A DNA stretch of 5,216 bases from Campylobacterales bacterium (GTDB lineage: Bacteria; Campylobacterota; Campylobacteria; Campylobacterales; JALSKU01): the NCBI GenBank assembly GCA_027038235.1, contig JALVXV010000009.1:1-5216 (forward strand), given 5' to 3'. Each line of letters begins with the position of its first letter. Within the stretch, counting starts at the first letter, position 1. Under the pieces are notes generated by a model, which was not told where the DNA came from, made no database searches, and saw nothing but the letters and a program-made list of their open reading frames with translations. The translations under genes were made by a program, and so were the position numbers. Below, in pieces: positions 1 to 5,216 of the stretch.

Positions 1-167
1 CTTATGGCTATTTGAGGATCCTCCTCTCTTGGCATGATTTCAAGTGAGAGATAACCAATAGCTAAAATAAATACTGCTAACATTGCAGTTAGCGGATTGT
101 GTAAAAATGAAAGAGCTAACTTTCCTGCATAATCTTTTGGTTTATATTTTTCATTTTCTTTTTGCAT
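1..167 (-). CDS. RND-family efflux transporter, inner-membrane pump, N-terminal fragment (partial)
   Basis: This is the first 55 codons of a gene that runs off the left edge. Resistance-nodulation-division pumps sit in the inner membrane and use the proton gradient to push substrates through an adaptor and an outer-membrane channel. The visible protein has a short polar cytoplasmic start (about residues 1-20), a first hydrophobic helix (about 25-42), and the motif MPREEDPQIAI (45-55) just after it. That motif is typical of the start of the first periplasmic domain in the AcrB-like branch of the family. The ATG at 167-165 is preceded by AGGGG six bases away and by an in-frame stop that is also the adaptor stop, so the start is secure. 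It is the third gene of a channel-adaptor-pump operon. The family is clear; the substrate (drugs, lipids, solvents or other) cannot be told, because the discriminating transmembrane residues lie outside the window. Confidence 0.9.
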   Translation of the reverse strand, partial: MQKENEKYKPKDYAGKLALSFLHNPLTAMLAVFILAIGYLSLEIMPREEDPQIAI

Positions 168-173
168 TGGCGA

Positions 174-178
174 CCCCT
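174..178 (-). promoter_or_regulatory. Ribosome binding site of the RND pump gene
   Basis: On the minus strand AGGGG lies six bases before the ATG at 167. It overlaps the TAG stop of the adaptor gene (179-177), so ribosomes ending the adaptor are placed directly on the pump's initiation site. This supports translational coupling of the two subunits and fixes the pump start. Confidence 0.65.
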
Positions 179-971
179 ATTTTATCTTTATCTCAGCATA
201 CATTCCCGGTATAATCGTATTTGTTTTATCTTTTTCAAAAGAGATTTTTACCTTAAACTTATGTGTCATAGGATTGGCTGCTGGAATTATAGAGACAATT
301 TTTCCTACTGTATTAAAATGAATTGATGGGATAAAAACATCCACCTTCGTGCCTATATTTATATTTTTCAAATTACTCTCACCTATTTGCACAACCACTT
401 TTAAATCATTTAATGAAGTAAGTATGAGTGCTGGCATTCCCGGTATTGCAATCTGTCCTACTTTTATATTTTTTTGTATAATTACTCCATCATTTGGTGC
501 TTTTAGTTTTAGATAGTCATACTGATGTAGAACCTCTTTTAGTTTTGCTTTTGCTTGTGCTAACTGCTTTTTAGCAATTTTTACCATATCTTTGGTGTTT
601 TTCTCCATAAGTTGCATATTTTCCATATCATATTTTGAGACAAAGCCCTTTTTGAACAATCTTTTATATCTTAGGGCATTTAAGTGAGCATTGTTATACA
701 TATTTTGATTCATTTGTACTGCTAACATAGCCTGAGATATGGCAAGTTCTACTTGGGACTTTGCTAAGTCTATCTCTTTTGAGTCAATCTCATAAAGAAG
801 TTTACCCTTTTTTACATATTCACCCTCATCAACATAGACATTTTTTACAAATCCCATAAATCTACTTGCTATCATCTTAGTATCATCACTTATGACAGTA
901 CCTGAGAGCTTTATATCTGTCGCATTTAGCAAAATTGCAAATAAAAACAAAGAGACTAAAATCTTTTTCAT
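177..971 (-). CDS. Periplasmic adaptor subunit (membrane fusion protein) of an RND efflux system
   Basis: The product, 264 residues, would link the RND pump to the TolC-like channel across the periplasm. Residues 1-17 form a Sec-type signal peptide (two lysines, hydrophobic core, LLNA then TD). There is no lipobox and no cysteine in the protein, so it is not a lipoprotein. Residues about 40-63 (GFVKNVYVDEGEYVKKG) are the first half of the lipoyl-like domain, and about 151-187 (LKLKAPNDGVI, VGQ) the second half. Between them is a charged alpha-helical hairpin (about 64-150). Residues about 189-264 form the beta-barrel domain, ending at GMYAEIKIK. The protein stops there, so the membrane-proximal domain seen in AcrA-like adaptors of about 370-400 residues is missing; short adaptors of this kind are known. 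The ATG at 971 is one base after the TolC-like stop, with GGAGG nine bases upstream inside that gene. The gene is co-transcribed with its neighbours. Confidence 0.9.
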   Translation of the reverse strand: MKKILVSLFLFAILLNATDIKLSGTVISDDTKMIASRFMGFVKNVYVDEGEYVKKGKLLYEIDSKEIDLAKSQVELAISQAMLAVQMNQNMYNNAHLNALRYKRLFKKGFVSKYDMENMQLMEKNTKDMVKIAKKQLAQAKAKLKEVLHQYDYLKLKAPNDGVIIQKNIKVGQIAIPGMPALILTSLNDLKVVVQIGESNLKNINIGTKVDVFIPSIHFNTVGKIVSIIPAANPMTHKFKVKISFEKDKTNTIIPGMYAEIKIK

Positions 972-972
972 A

Positions 973-2388
973 TTACTTTCCCTCCAATAATTTTTCTAAT
1001 TCAAAAACTTTTTGATTTCTTTGTGTTTTTACCTTTAGAAGTTCTAAAAGTGCTTGTATCTCTTGAGAGTGCTTTATAAGCACATCGCTTATCTTTTCAA
1101 GCCCCTCCTTATATTTTCCCTCATACTGTTCAAAAACCTTTTTTGCAAAGTCAAACTCTCTTTGTTTGGCTTTGATATCAAAATCTTTACTCTTTACCTC
1201 AGTAATTATCTGTCTAATTTTTAGAGCTAGACCCTTTTTTGCTAGTGCTAATTTTTCAGCCATTTGCATATGTTTTACTTTTGCCTCTTGAAATTGAGCT
1301 GACTTTTTGCCACCATCAAAGATATTCCACTTAAGTTGGGCTCCAAAAGTAATGCTATCATGCTTAAAAAAATCATTAAATGGCTTATCATCAGCACTCA
1401 AATACTCTCCAAAAGCACCTACCATTGGATAAAATGCACTCTTTTGGAGTTTGATATTCTCTTTTGTGATTTTATAACCCAACTTTGCCATTTTAAGATC
1501 CAATGTTCTATCTACAAGCTTTTGAATGCTATCTTTTGGTAGTGGAGCAAGTTCATTTACTTGTGAGATTGAGCTTACCTTCTTACCTATTAAAAATGCA
1601 AGATATTGATAGGCTAACTCTCTATTTAATTTTGCTTGATTTAGATAGCTTAATACACTTGCTTTTTTAGCTTGAACCTCTAAAATATCAGTATCTTTTG
1701 CATACCCTTCATCTTTAAATGCTCTTATGATATCTTCAAGTTTATCTATATTTTGTTTTAATTTTTTTAAATGTTTTATATAGTTTTCAACCAAAGAGAT
1801 ATTGAAAAAGGTCTTTTTTGTTTGGTATATCTCTTCATTGATTATCTTCTTTGTATCAAGTTTTGAGAGTTTTTCCATATCCTTCATAATGACTTTGTAT
1901 TGGGTTAGTTTATACCCTGTAAAGAGTGGGACTTGATATGTGAGTTTATTTTGAAAGTGATTTCTGTATCCAGGATAATTTAAATCATTAGGAGCGGTAT
2001 CAAGAAGTCTATTTTGCATAGCTGGGTTGGACATAATACTTGTAAAAGCCCCAAAATTACCTCCAGCCATACCAAGTGCTTGACCAACACCACCTAAAAA
2101 ATCATTAAAACCAAAATCCCTAAAAGTAGCCTCCCTGCTTTGAAGCTTAAACCCAAAGACATTTCCTGCCTCATTACTTCTAATAGCATTTAGAGTATAA
2201 TCAAGATTGCCATAGTTGTAGCTTTTAGCAATCTTTGTTTTAAATTTTGCTATCTTTTCATTGAATTTTGCTATTTTGATGTTTGAGCTATTTTTTTTCA
2301 ATAGTAAAATAGCCTCATTTAGTGTCAAATTTGTCTCAATAGCAAATATTGAGGAGACAAAAACTAATATGCTTACAAAAATTTTCAT
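973..2388 (-). CDS. TolC-family outer-membrane efflux channel
   Basis: This is a 471-residue outer-membrane factor, the exit duct of the tripartite pump. Residues 1-16 are a signal peptide ending SIFA; with no lipobox cysteine it is TolC-like rather than a lipidated OprM-like protein. Two structural repeats are visible. The first has helices at about 22-58, strand material at about 61-85, and a strand ending YQVPLFTG (151-158). The second has helices at about 294-316, strand material at about 318-350, and the matching WNIFDGG (354-360). Long charged coiled-coil helices follow each (about 165-262 and 361-468). This internal duplication, with an aromatic-Phe-x-Gly turn after each strand pair, is the family hallmark. 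Residues about 86-146, between two strands of repeat 1, form a large extracellular-side insertion rich in Gly, Phe and Met. AAGGAG five bases before the ATG fixes the start. It is first in the operon, behind its own promoter region. Confidence 0.9.
   Translation of the reverse strand: MKIFVSILVFVSSIFAIETNLTLNEAILLLKKNSSNIKIAKFNEKIAKFKTKIAKSYNYGNLDYTLNAIRSNEAGNVFGFKLQSREATFRDFGFNDFLGGVGQALGMAGGNFGAFTSIMSNPAMQNRLLDTAPNDLNYPGYRNHFQNKLTYQVPLFTGYKLTQYKVIMKDMEKLSKLDTKKIINEEIYQTKKTFFNISLVENYIKHLKKLKQNIDKLEDIIRAFKDEGYAKDTDILEVQAKKASVLSYLNQAKLNRELAYQYLAFLIGKKVSSISQVNELAPLPKDSIQKLVDRTLDLKMAKLGYKITKENIKLQKSAFYPMVGAFGEYLSADDKPFNDFFKHDSITFGAQLKWNIFDGGKKSAQFQEAKVKHMQMAEKLALAKKGLALKIRQIITEVKSKDFDIKAKQREFDFAKKVFEQYEGKYKEGLEKISDVLIKHSQEIQALLELLKVKTQRNQKVFELEKLLEGK
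981..985 (-). promoter_or_regulatory. Ribosome binding site of the adaptor gene
   Basis: GGAGG on the minus strand lies nine bases before the adaptor ATG at 971, within the last codons of the TolC-like gene. With the TolC-like stop at 975-973 and the ATG one base later, the layout favours coupled translation and supports the annotated start. Confidence 0.65.
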
Positions 2389-2393
2389 TAGCT

Positions 2394-2399
2394 CTCCTT
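2394..2399 (-). promoter_or_regulatory. Strong ribosome binding site of the TolC-like gene
   Basis: AAGGAG, a full match to the anti-Shine-Dalgarno core, lies five bases before the ATG at 2388. It is the best site in the window and decides the start of the efflux operon. Confidence 0.75.
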
Positions 2400-2418
2400 A
2401 TTGTTATTAAAGGGATGA

Positions 2419-2424
2419 ATTATA
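2419..2424 (-). promoter_or_regulatory. Candidate sigma-70 -10 box of the efflux operon
   Basis: TATAAT, a perfect consensus, occurs on the minus strand within TATATAAT, 30 bases before the TolC-like ATG. A start site near 2412 would give a leader of roughly 24 bases carrying the AAGGAG site. No good -35 hexamer is seen at 16-18 bases (TCAAAT at 17). That is usual for Campylobacter and Helicobacter sigma-70 promoters, which rely on the -10 box and AT-rich upstream DNA. AT-rich DNA yields such hexamers by chance; its position in the only spacer before the operon raises confidence. Confidence 0.5.
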
Positions 2425-2426
2425 TA

Positions 2427-2438
2427 AAGTTGAAACTT
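2427..2438. promoter_or_regulatory. 12-base palindrome AAGTT-GA-AACTT just upstream of the -10 box, possible operator
   Basis: A perfect inverted repeat with 5-base arms and a 2-base centre ends two bases upstream of the candidate -10 box of the efflux operon. A repressor bound here would block RNA polymerase. RND operons are often controlled by TetR-family repressors at such sites; CmeR in C. jejuni is the known case in this phylum. No regulator gene is in the window, so the operator role is inferred from position and symmetry only. Confidence 0.3.
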
Positions 2439-2449
2439 AATATTTGATA

Positions 2450-2484
2450 AATAATTAATATAAGTTATTCTTATATTAATTATT
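2450..2484. terminator. Perfect 15-bp inverted repeat with 5-base loop at the end of serA (likely terminator or boundary hairpin)
   Basis: Positions 2450-2464 and 2470-2484 are exact reverse complements, separated by the loop TTATT. The stem has one G-C pair, at the loop; the other 14 pairs are A-T. It begins two bases into the serA stop codon (2485-2483), where an end-of-transcript hairpin would sit, and the right arm on the serA RNA is U-rich. It lacks the GC-rich stem and separate U-tract of a textbook intrinsic terminator, so it may instead protect the 3' end of the RNA or serve as a protein-binding site upstream of the efflux promoter. The symmetry is certain; the role is inferred. Confidence 0.5.
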
Positions 2485-4069
2485 ATAATATTACATAAGA
2501 TACATCTATACAAGCCTCTAGTTTTGAGAGTTCATTTATTACATCTTTTGTAACACTATTATCGACCAATATCACTGCAAGTGCTTGAGATTTGTTATCC
2601 CTTCCAAGCCTAAAATCAGCTATATTGATACCGTTCTTAGCTAAAATCGTGCCTATATCACCTATAACACCAGGAACATCAGTATTTTTAAATATGATCA
2701 TTTTTCCTTTTGGTTCGACATCTAAGCTAAATCCATCAAATTTTACTATCCTTTGAATATCATCACCAAATGCAGTCCCACTTATCTCAATAGTGCCTTT
2801 TTTTGTGCTAAGATATATATCAACTCTATTTTTAAATACACTATCGCTTTTAGAAATTTCTGTGATAGTTTTTATACCCTTTTCTTTTGCCACAAATTCA
2901 GCATTGACATAGTTGATCTGTTCACCCATAGACTCCTTAAGAGATCCAACAAGTGCAAAGGTAAGTAGCGATTCAAGATAGTCTGATATATCACCCTCAG
3001 CCACAACTTTTATAGTTGCTATAGGAGCTTTGTTTATCTGTGCAGCTAAAGAACCCATCTTTTGGATTAGCTCCAAATATGGCTTTACAAAGGTAGGCAT
3101 TTTACTCTCATCTATTGGAAGATTTAGGGCATTTGGATAGGAGCTTCCTCTAGCTGCACAGATAGCTTGTTCGGCAGCTTGAGTTGCTATTTTTTCTTGA
3201 GACTCATAAGTATTTGCTCCAAGATGTGGAGTAACTGAGATATTTTCAAGATCTAAAAGTTTATTGTTGGTTGCTGGTTCTTTTGTAAAGACATCAATTC
3301 CAGCATAGGCAATTTTACCACTTTTTATATTTTCATAGAGTGCATCTTCATTATAAAGTCCACCTCTTGCACAATTGACAAGTCTAACTCCATCTTTCAT
3401 CTTATCTATCTCATCATAAGAGATCATATCGATAGTCTCTTTATTTTTTGGAGTATGGATAGTGATAAAATCGCACTCTAATATATCATCAAAATTTTCA
3501 CTATATTTTATACCCAAATCTATCGCTTTTTTTGGATCTATGTATGGATCATAAGCTATGACCTCCATCCCAAAAGCTTTAGCTCTTACTCCAACTCTAC
3601 TTCCAATATTTCCAAATCCAATAATGCCTAACTTTTTCTCATAAAGTTCAACTCCATACCACTTCTCTCTTTTCCATATTCTATCTAGTTTTAAGTCATT
3701 ATTTGCATTTGGAAAAGATCTAGCACAGGCCAATAGGTGAGCCATAGTCATCTCAACTGCTGCGATGGTATTGGCAGTAGGTACATTCATGACGATAATG
3801 CCTCTTTTACTACACCCCTCTATATCAACATTATCTACACCAACTCCTGCTCTTACTATTGCTTTTAAGTTTTTAGCATGATCTAAAAATGCTTGGTTTA
3901 CTGGGGTTGAACTTCTTGTGATGGCAATATCATAATCTTTTAATATATCAAGCAGTTCATCTTTTGGATAAGATGCAGCATCAAATACCTCTATATCCTC
4001 TTCATTTTTAAGTAGTTCTATACCTTTTGAGTGTATTGCATCGCAAACCAAAACTTTTTTAATTTTCAT
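2483..4069 (-). CDS. serA: D-3-phosphoglycerate dehydrogenase, long form with ACT domain
   Basis: This cytoplasmic enzyme oxidises 3-phosphoglycerate to 3-phosphohydroxypyruvate with NAD, the first step of serine synthesis. The 528-residue length matches the long form with an extra domain. The substrate-binding part (about 1-100) carries TRSSTPV (51-57) and RAGVGVDNVD (73-82). The Rossmann domain has GFGNIG (151-156) and a nucleotide-contacting Asp174. The catalytic set is present: Arg235 in NCARGGL, Glu264 in TKEPA, His282 in TPHLGA. Residues about 320-450 are the allosteric substrate-binding-like domain. About 456-528 is an ACT domain (NTDVPGVIGDIG), the usual serine-feedback module. I chose the ATG at 4069 because AAAGG lies seven bases upstream and MKIKKVLV is a normal family start; an upstream ATG at 4111 would add 14 unlike residues. 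It follows the small membrane-protein gene with a 10-base gap. Nothing is missing or broken. Confidence 0.96.
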   Translation of the reverse strand: MKIKKVLVCDAIHSKGIELLKNEEDIEVFDAASYPKDELLDILKDYDIAITRSSTPVNQAFLDHAKNLKAIVRAGVGVDNVDIEGCSKRGIIVMNVPTANTIAAVEMTMAHLLACARSFPNANNDLKLDRIWKREKWYGVELYEKKLGIIGFGNIGSRVGVRAKAFGMEVIAYDPYIDPKKAIDLGIKYSENFDDILECDFITIHTPKNKETIDMISYDEIDKMKDGVRLVNCARGGLYNEDALYENIKSGKIAYAGIDVFTKEPATNNKLLDLENISVTPHLGANTYESQEKIATQAAEQAICAARGSSYPNALNLPIDESKMPTFVKPYLELIQKMGSLAAQINKAPIATIKVVAEGDISDYLESLLTFALVGSLKESMGEQINYVNAEFVAKEKGIKTITEISKSDSVFKNRVDIYLSTKKGTIEISGTAFGDDIQRIVKFDGFSLDVEPKGKMIIFKNTDVPGVIGDIGTILAKNGINIADFRLGRDNKSQALAVILVDNSVTKDVINELSKLEACIDVSYVIL

Positions 4070-4076
4070 TTTACAA

Positions 4077-4081
4077 CCTTT
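4077..4081 (-). promoter_or_regulatory. serA: Ribosome binding site that decides the serA start
   Basis: AAAGG on the minus strand lies seven bases before the ATG at 4069 and overlaps the TAA stop (4082-4080) of the upstream gene. It selects the 528-residue form over the 542-residue reading and suggests coupled translation of the two genes. Confidence 0.6.
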
Positions 4082-4574
4082 ATCTATATTGAATTTGTGG
4101 AAAAATATCATATCTTTTTAGTTCATCTGATAATCTTTCCAAACTACTTTTCTTATCTGCTTTTACCAATATTTTTGAATTTTCATAACTATTTTCTATC
4201 ACATAAGAGATATTTTTTCTATTAAATATCTGCAATATACAAAACAGAGAGTAATTACTCATATCTGGAATAACCAACTCATAATATCTCTCTTTTTTTT
4301 GAATAGTTACTCTCTTTTTTTTCCTCTTTTTAAACTTCATTGTCAAAAAAAACTCAGTTACAGGAAAAAGATAATCATTTTTTTTGTATGTTGAAAGCTT
4401 TTTAGTCCAATTGCTCTTCTTTGGGATAAGGTTGCTATCTCTCTTTTTTGCTACTTTACTCTCTTGGTAGTACACACTATCTTGGATATTTGAACTTTTC
4501 AATAAAAAAAAGAGCAAAACTACTACAAACAAGAGTAAAATAGCAAAGAGAAAAAATAGCACCTTTTTTTTCAC
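4080..4574 (-). CDS. Conserved small membrane-anchored protein of unknown function (between rpsA and serA)
   Basis: I do not recognise a function. The 164-residue product has one strong N-terminal hydrophobic segment (about 5-26) after three lysines, fitting an uncleaved anchor with the rest in the periplasm. A very basic linker follows (about 39-95, with a KFKKRKKKR patch at 80-88). The end (about 97-164) reads as strand-helix-strand-strand-helix-strand, resembling a small ferredoxin-like or SPOR-like fold; that is my inference from residue pattern. A protein at the same place between rpsA and serA exists in C. jejuni (Cj0892c) and H. pylori (HP0398), as I recall, so position rather than sequence ties it to a family. 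It starts at GTG: AAAGGG lies seven bases upstream and an in-frame TGA directly precedes it. The coding sequence holds six separate 8-base A or T runs. It could be a cell-envelope or division-associated protein, unproven. Confidence 0.8.
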   Translation of the reverse strand: MKKKVLFFLFAILLLFVVVLLFFLLKSSNIQDSVYYQESKVAKKRDSNLIPKKSNWTKKLSTYKKNDYLFPVTEFFLTMKFKKRKKKRVTIQKKERYYELVIPDMSNYSLFCILQIFNRKNISYVIENSYENSKILVKADKKSSLERLSDELKRYDIFPQIQYR

Positions 4575-4581
4575 TCAATAA

Positions 4582-4587
4582 CCCTTT
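4582..4587 (-). promoter_or_regulatory. Ribosome binding site that decides the GTG start of the small membrane protein
   Basis: AAAGGG on the minus strand lies seven bases before GTG at 4574-4572. With an in-frame TGA at 4577-4575, this makes GTG the first usable start; the next candidate, a GTG four codons in, would be too far from the site. Confidence 0.65.
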
Positions 4588-4666
4588 AAATTAGGCGATT
4601 AGCAACCATTGAACAAAGATAACAAAACTCTAAGCATTTATCACTTAGCTCTAAGCTTTTTGTCAT
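4586..4666 (-). other. Doubtful 26-codon ORF overlapping the rpsA stop (TAATG)
   Basis: An ATG at 4666-4664 shares one base with the rpsA TAA stop and opens 26 codons ending in TAA at 4588-4586. The product would start MTKSLEL and contain three cysteines spaced CxxxCxxC (residues 11, 15, 18). No ribosome binding site of its own is visible, so it would depend on ribosomes re-starting after rpsA. It fills most of the spacer up to the next gene's ribosome binding site. A chance ORF of this size is common; I list it because of the TAATG overlap. Confidence 0.15.
4628..4656 (-). repeat. Repeats in the rpsA downstream spacer, possible weak hairpin or attenuator
   Basis: The 91-base spacer holds an exact 8-base direct repeat, GCTTAGAG on the minus strand, at 4649-4656 and 4628-4635. 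Between the copies lies CTAAG (4644-4648), which can pair with the CTTAG core of either copy. Pairing with the downstream copy gives a 5-bp stem and 9-base loop followed in the RNA by a U-rich stretch; pairing with the upstream copy leaves only a 2-base loop. That arrangement could act as a leaky terminator that lowers expression after rpsA, but the stem is short and chance is not excluded. Confidence 0.25.
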
Positions 4667-5216
4667 TATTTATTCAACTGATCTTTTATGATGTCTCCAA
4701 GTGTCATTTTATCCTCTTTATTTATCTCATTTAGCATAGCTTTTTCTTTTATTCTTGAAAGCTTTCTAATTGAGAGTCTTATCCTATTTCTTGAACCATC
4801 TATATAATCAATAACTGACTCTATTGTATCGCCAACTTTTAAATCTTCAATATTTTTATCACCCAAATCCTCTTTTCTTATAAGAGCATCTACATTTTCA
4901 TCAAGCTTTACAAATAGACCAAAATCTTTAATATCTCTTATAGTTCCTTTGACAATATCTCCAACTTTATGAGACTTTGCATAAAGTTGCACAGGATTTT
5001 CTAAAAGCTCTTTTACACTTAGAGATATTTTTTCATTTTCTGGATCTATTTTTGTAATTTTTACCTCAAGTTCATTGCCTACTTCGTAAAGATCTTTACA
5101 CTTATCACTTCTATTCCATGAAGTATCCTCGTTGTGTAGAAGTCCCTCAACCTCATCTATCTTGATAAAAGCTCCAAAATTTGTCAATGTAGTTATAACT
5201 CCCTTGACAATATCAC
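4666..5216 (-). CDS. rpsA: 30S ribosomal protein S1, C-terminal part (partial)
   Basis: S1 binds mRNA on the small ribosomal subunit and helps unfold and place it for initiation. The window holds the last 182 codons; the frame stays open to the right edge, so the gene continues beyond it. Two S1 RNA-binding repeats are seen. One enters from the edge (DIVKGVITTLTNFGAFIKI, then EGLLHNED and KISLSVKELL). The last is at about 4760-4970 (VGDIVKGTIRDIKDFGLFVKL, with VDALIRKEDL and RIRLSIRKL). Each has the usual G-x-V/I start, the FGxF RNA-contacting strand and the ISLS/IRLS end. A lysine- and glutamate-rich tail ends DQLNK. An apparent TTG start at 5187 is internal and not the true start. Two consecutive repeats and the place upstream of serA make S1 much more likely than another S1-domain protein. 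In C. jejuni and H. pylori, ispH precedes rpsA; this cannot be checked here. Confidence 0.93.
   Translation of the reverse strand, partial: DIVKGVITTLTNFGAFIKIDEVEGLLHNEDTSWNRSDKCKDLYEVGNELEVKITKIDPENEKISLSVKELLENPVQLYAKSHKVGDIVKGTIRDIKDFGLFVKLDENVDALIRKEDLGDKNIEDLKVGDTIESVIDYIDGSRNRIRLSIRKLSRIKEKAMLNEINKEDKMTLGDIIKDQLNK

Noticed and set aside
165..182. Adaptor and pump lie in the same frame, separated only by TAG and three codons, suggesting a read-through fusion
   Set aside because: A clear ribosome binding site sits at the junction, and a fusion would join a periplasmic C-terminus to a cytoplasmic N-terminus, which the topology does not allow. The shared frame is a one-in-three chance.
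1336..1542. Plus-strand open frame of 68 codons inside the TolC-like gene
   Set aside because: It is antisense to a well-supported coding region, has no recognisable domain, and reflects the AT-rich opposite strand.
2753..2968. Plus-strand open frame of 71 codons inside serA
   Set aside because: It lies opposite the conserved regulatory part of serA and resembles no protein family.
4070..4111. 14-codon N-terminal extension of serA from an upstream ATG
   Set aside because: The extension overlaps the upstream gene, does not resemble family members, and the internal ATG at 4069 has a well-spaced AAAGG site.
4031..4225. Plus-strand open frame of 64 codons across the serA start
   Set aside because: It is antisense to two genes, and its Phe/Tyr-rich product mirrors Lys/Glu/Ile-rich coding on the other strand.
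4575..4665. A separate promoter for the small membrane protein and serA
   Set aside because: Only loose matches such as GATAAAT are present, with no consensus -10 box; transcription from rpsA is the simpler reading.
5185..5187. TTG as a start codon for a separate 173-residue S1-domain protein
   Set aside because: The frame is open upstream to the window edge and those residues complete the first strand of an S1 repeat, so the TTG is an internal Leu codon of rpsA.

Overview
The window looks like a stretch of a Campylobacterota (former Epsilonproteobacteria) chromosome. This rests on strongly AT-rich DNA with long A and T runs, genes packed on one strand with one-base gaps or Shine-Dalgarno sites overlapping upstream stops, and the gene order rpsA - small membrane protein - serA. 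From memory, the same order occurs in Campylobacter jejuni (Cj0893c-Cj0892c-Cj0891c) and Helicobacter pylori (HP0399-HP0398-HP0397). The genus cannot be fixed from this window; a free-living sulfur- or hydrogen-oxidising relative is possible but unproven. Every gene I accept lies on the minus strand, so transcription runs from high to low coordinates.

Right block (5216 down to 2483), housekeeping. It holds the C-terminal third or so of ribosomal protein S1 (rpsA, running off the right edge). A 91-base spacer follows, with short repeats and a doubtful 26-codon ORF. Next come a GTG-started 164-residue single-pass membrane protein of unknown function and, ten bases or fewer after its stop, serA. 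SerA is a full-length 528-residue long-form D-3-phosphoglycerate dehydrogenase, the first enzyme of serine synthesis.

Junction (2482 to 2389). A perfect 15-bp inverted repeat begins inside the serA stop codon. It is followed by a 12-base palindrome, a TATAAT -10 box and a strong ribosome binding site. This is a compact boundary between the serA transcript and the next operon.

Left block (2388 down to 1), a tripartite efflux operon in the order outer-membrane channel (TolC family), periplasmic adaptor (membrane fusion protein), inner-membrane RND pump (first 55 residues only). The three genes are nearly contiguous (1-base and 9-base gaps) and are probably co-translated. Together they would form a channel from the inner membrane through the periplasm to the outside. 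The substrate cannot be told from what is visible.

I see no CRISPR, insertion sequence, tRNA, prophage or clearly new system. The points most worth a second look are the inverted repeat and palindrome at the efflux promoter, the glycine-rich insertion in the outer-membrane channel, the short adaptor, the cluster of exactly 8-base homopolymers in the small membrane-protein gene, and the tiny cysteine-containing ORF coupled to the rpsA stop.
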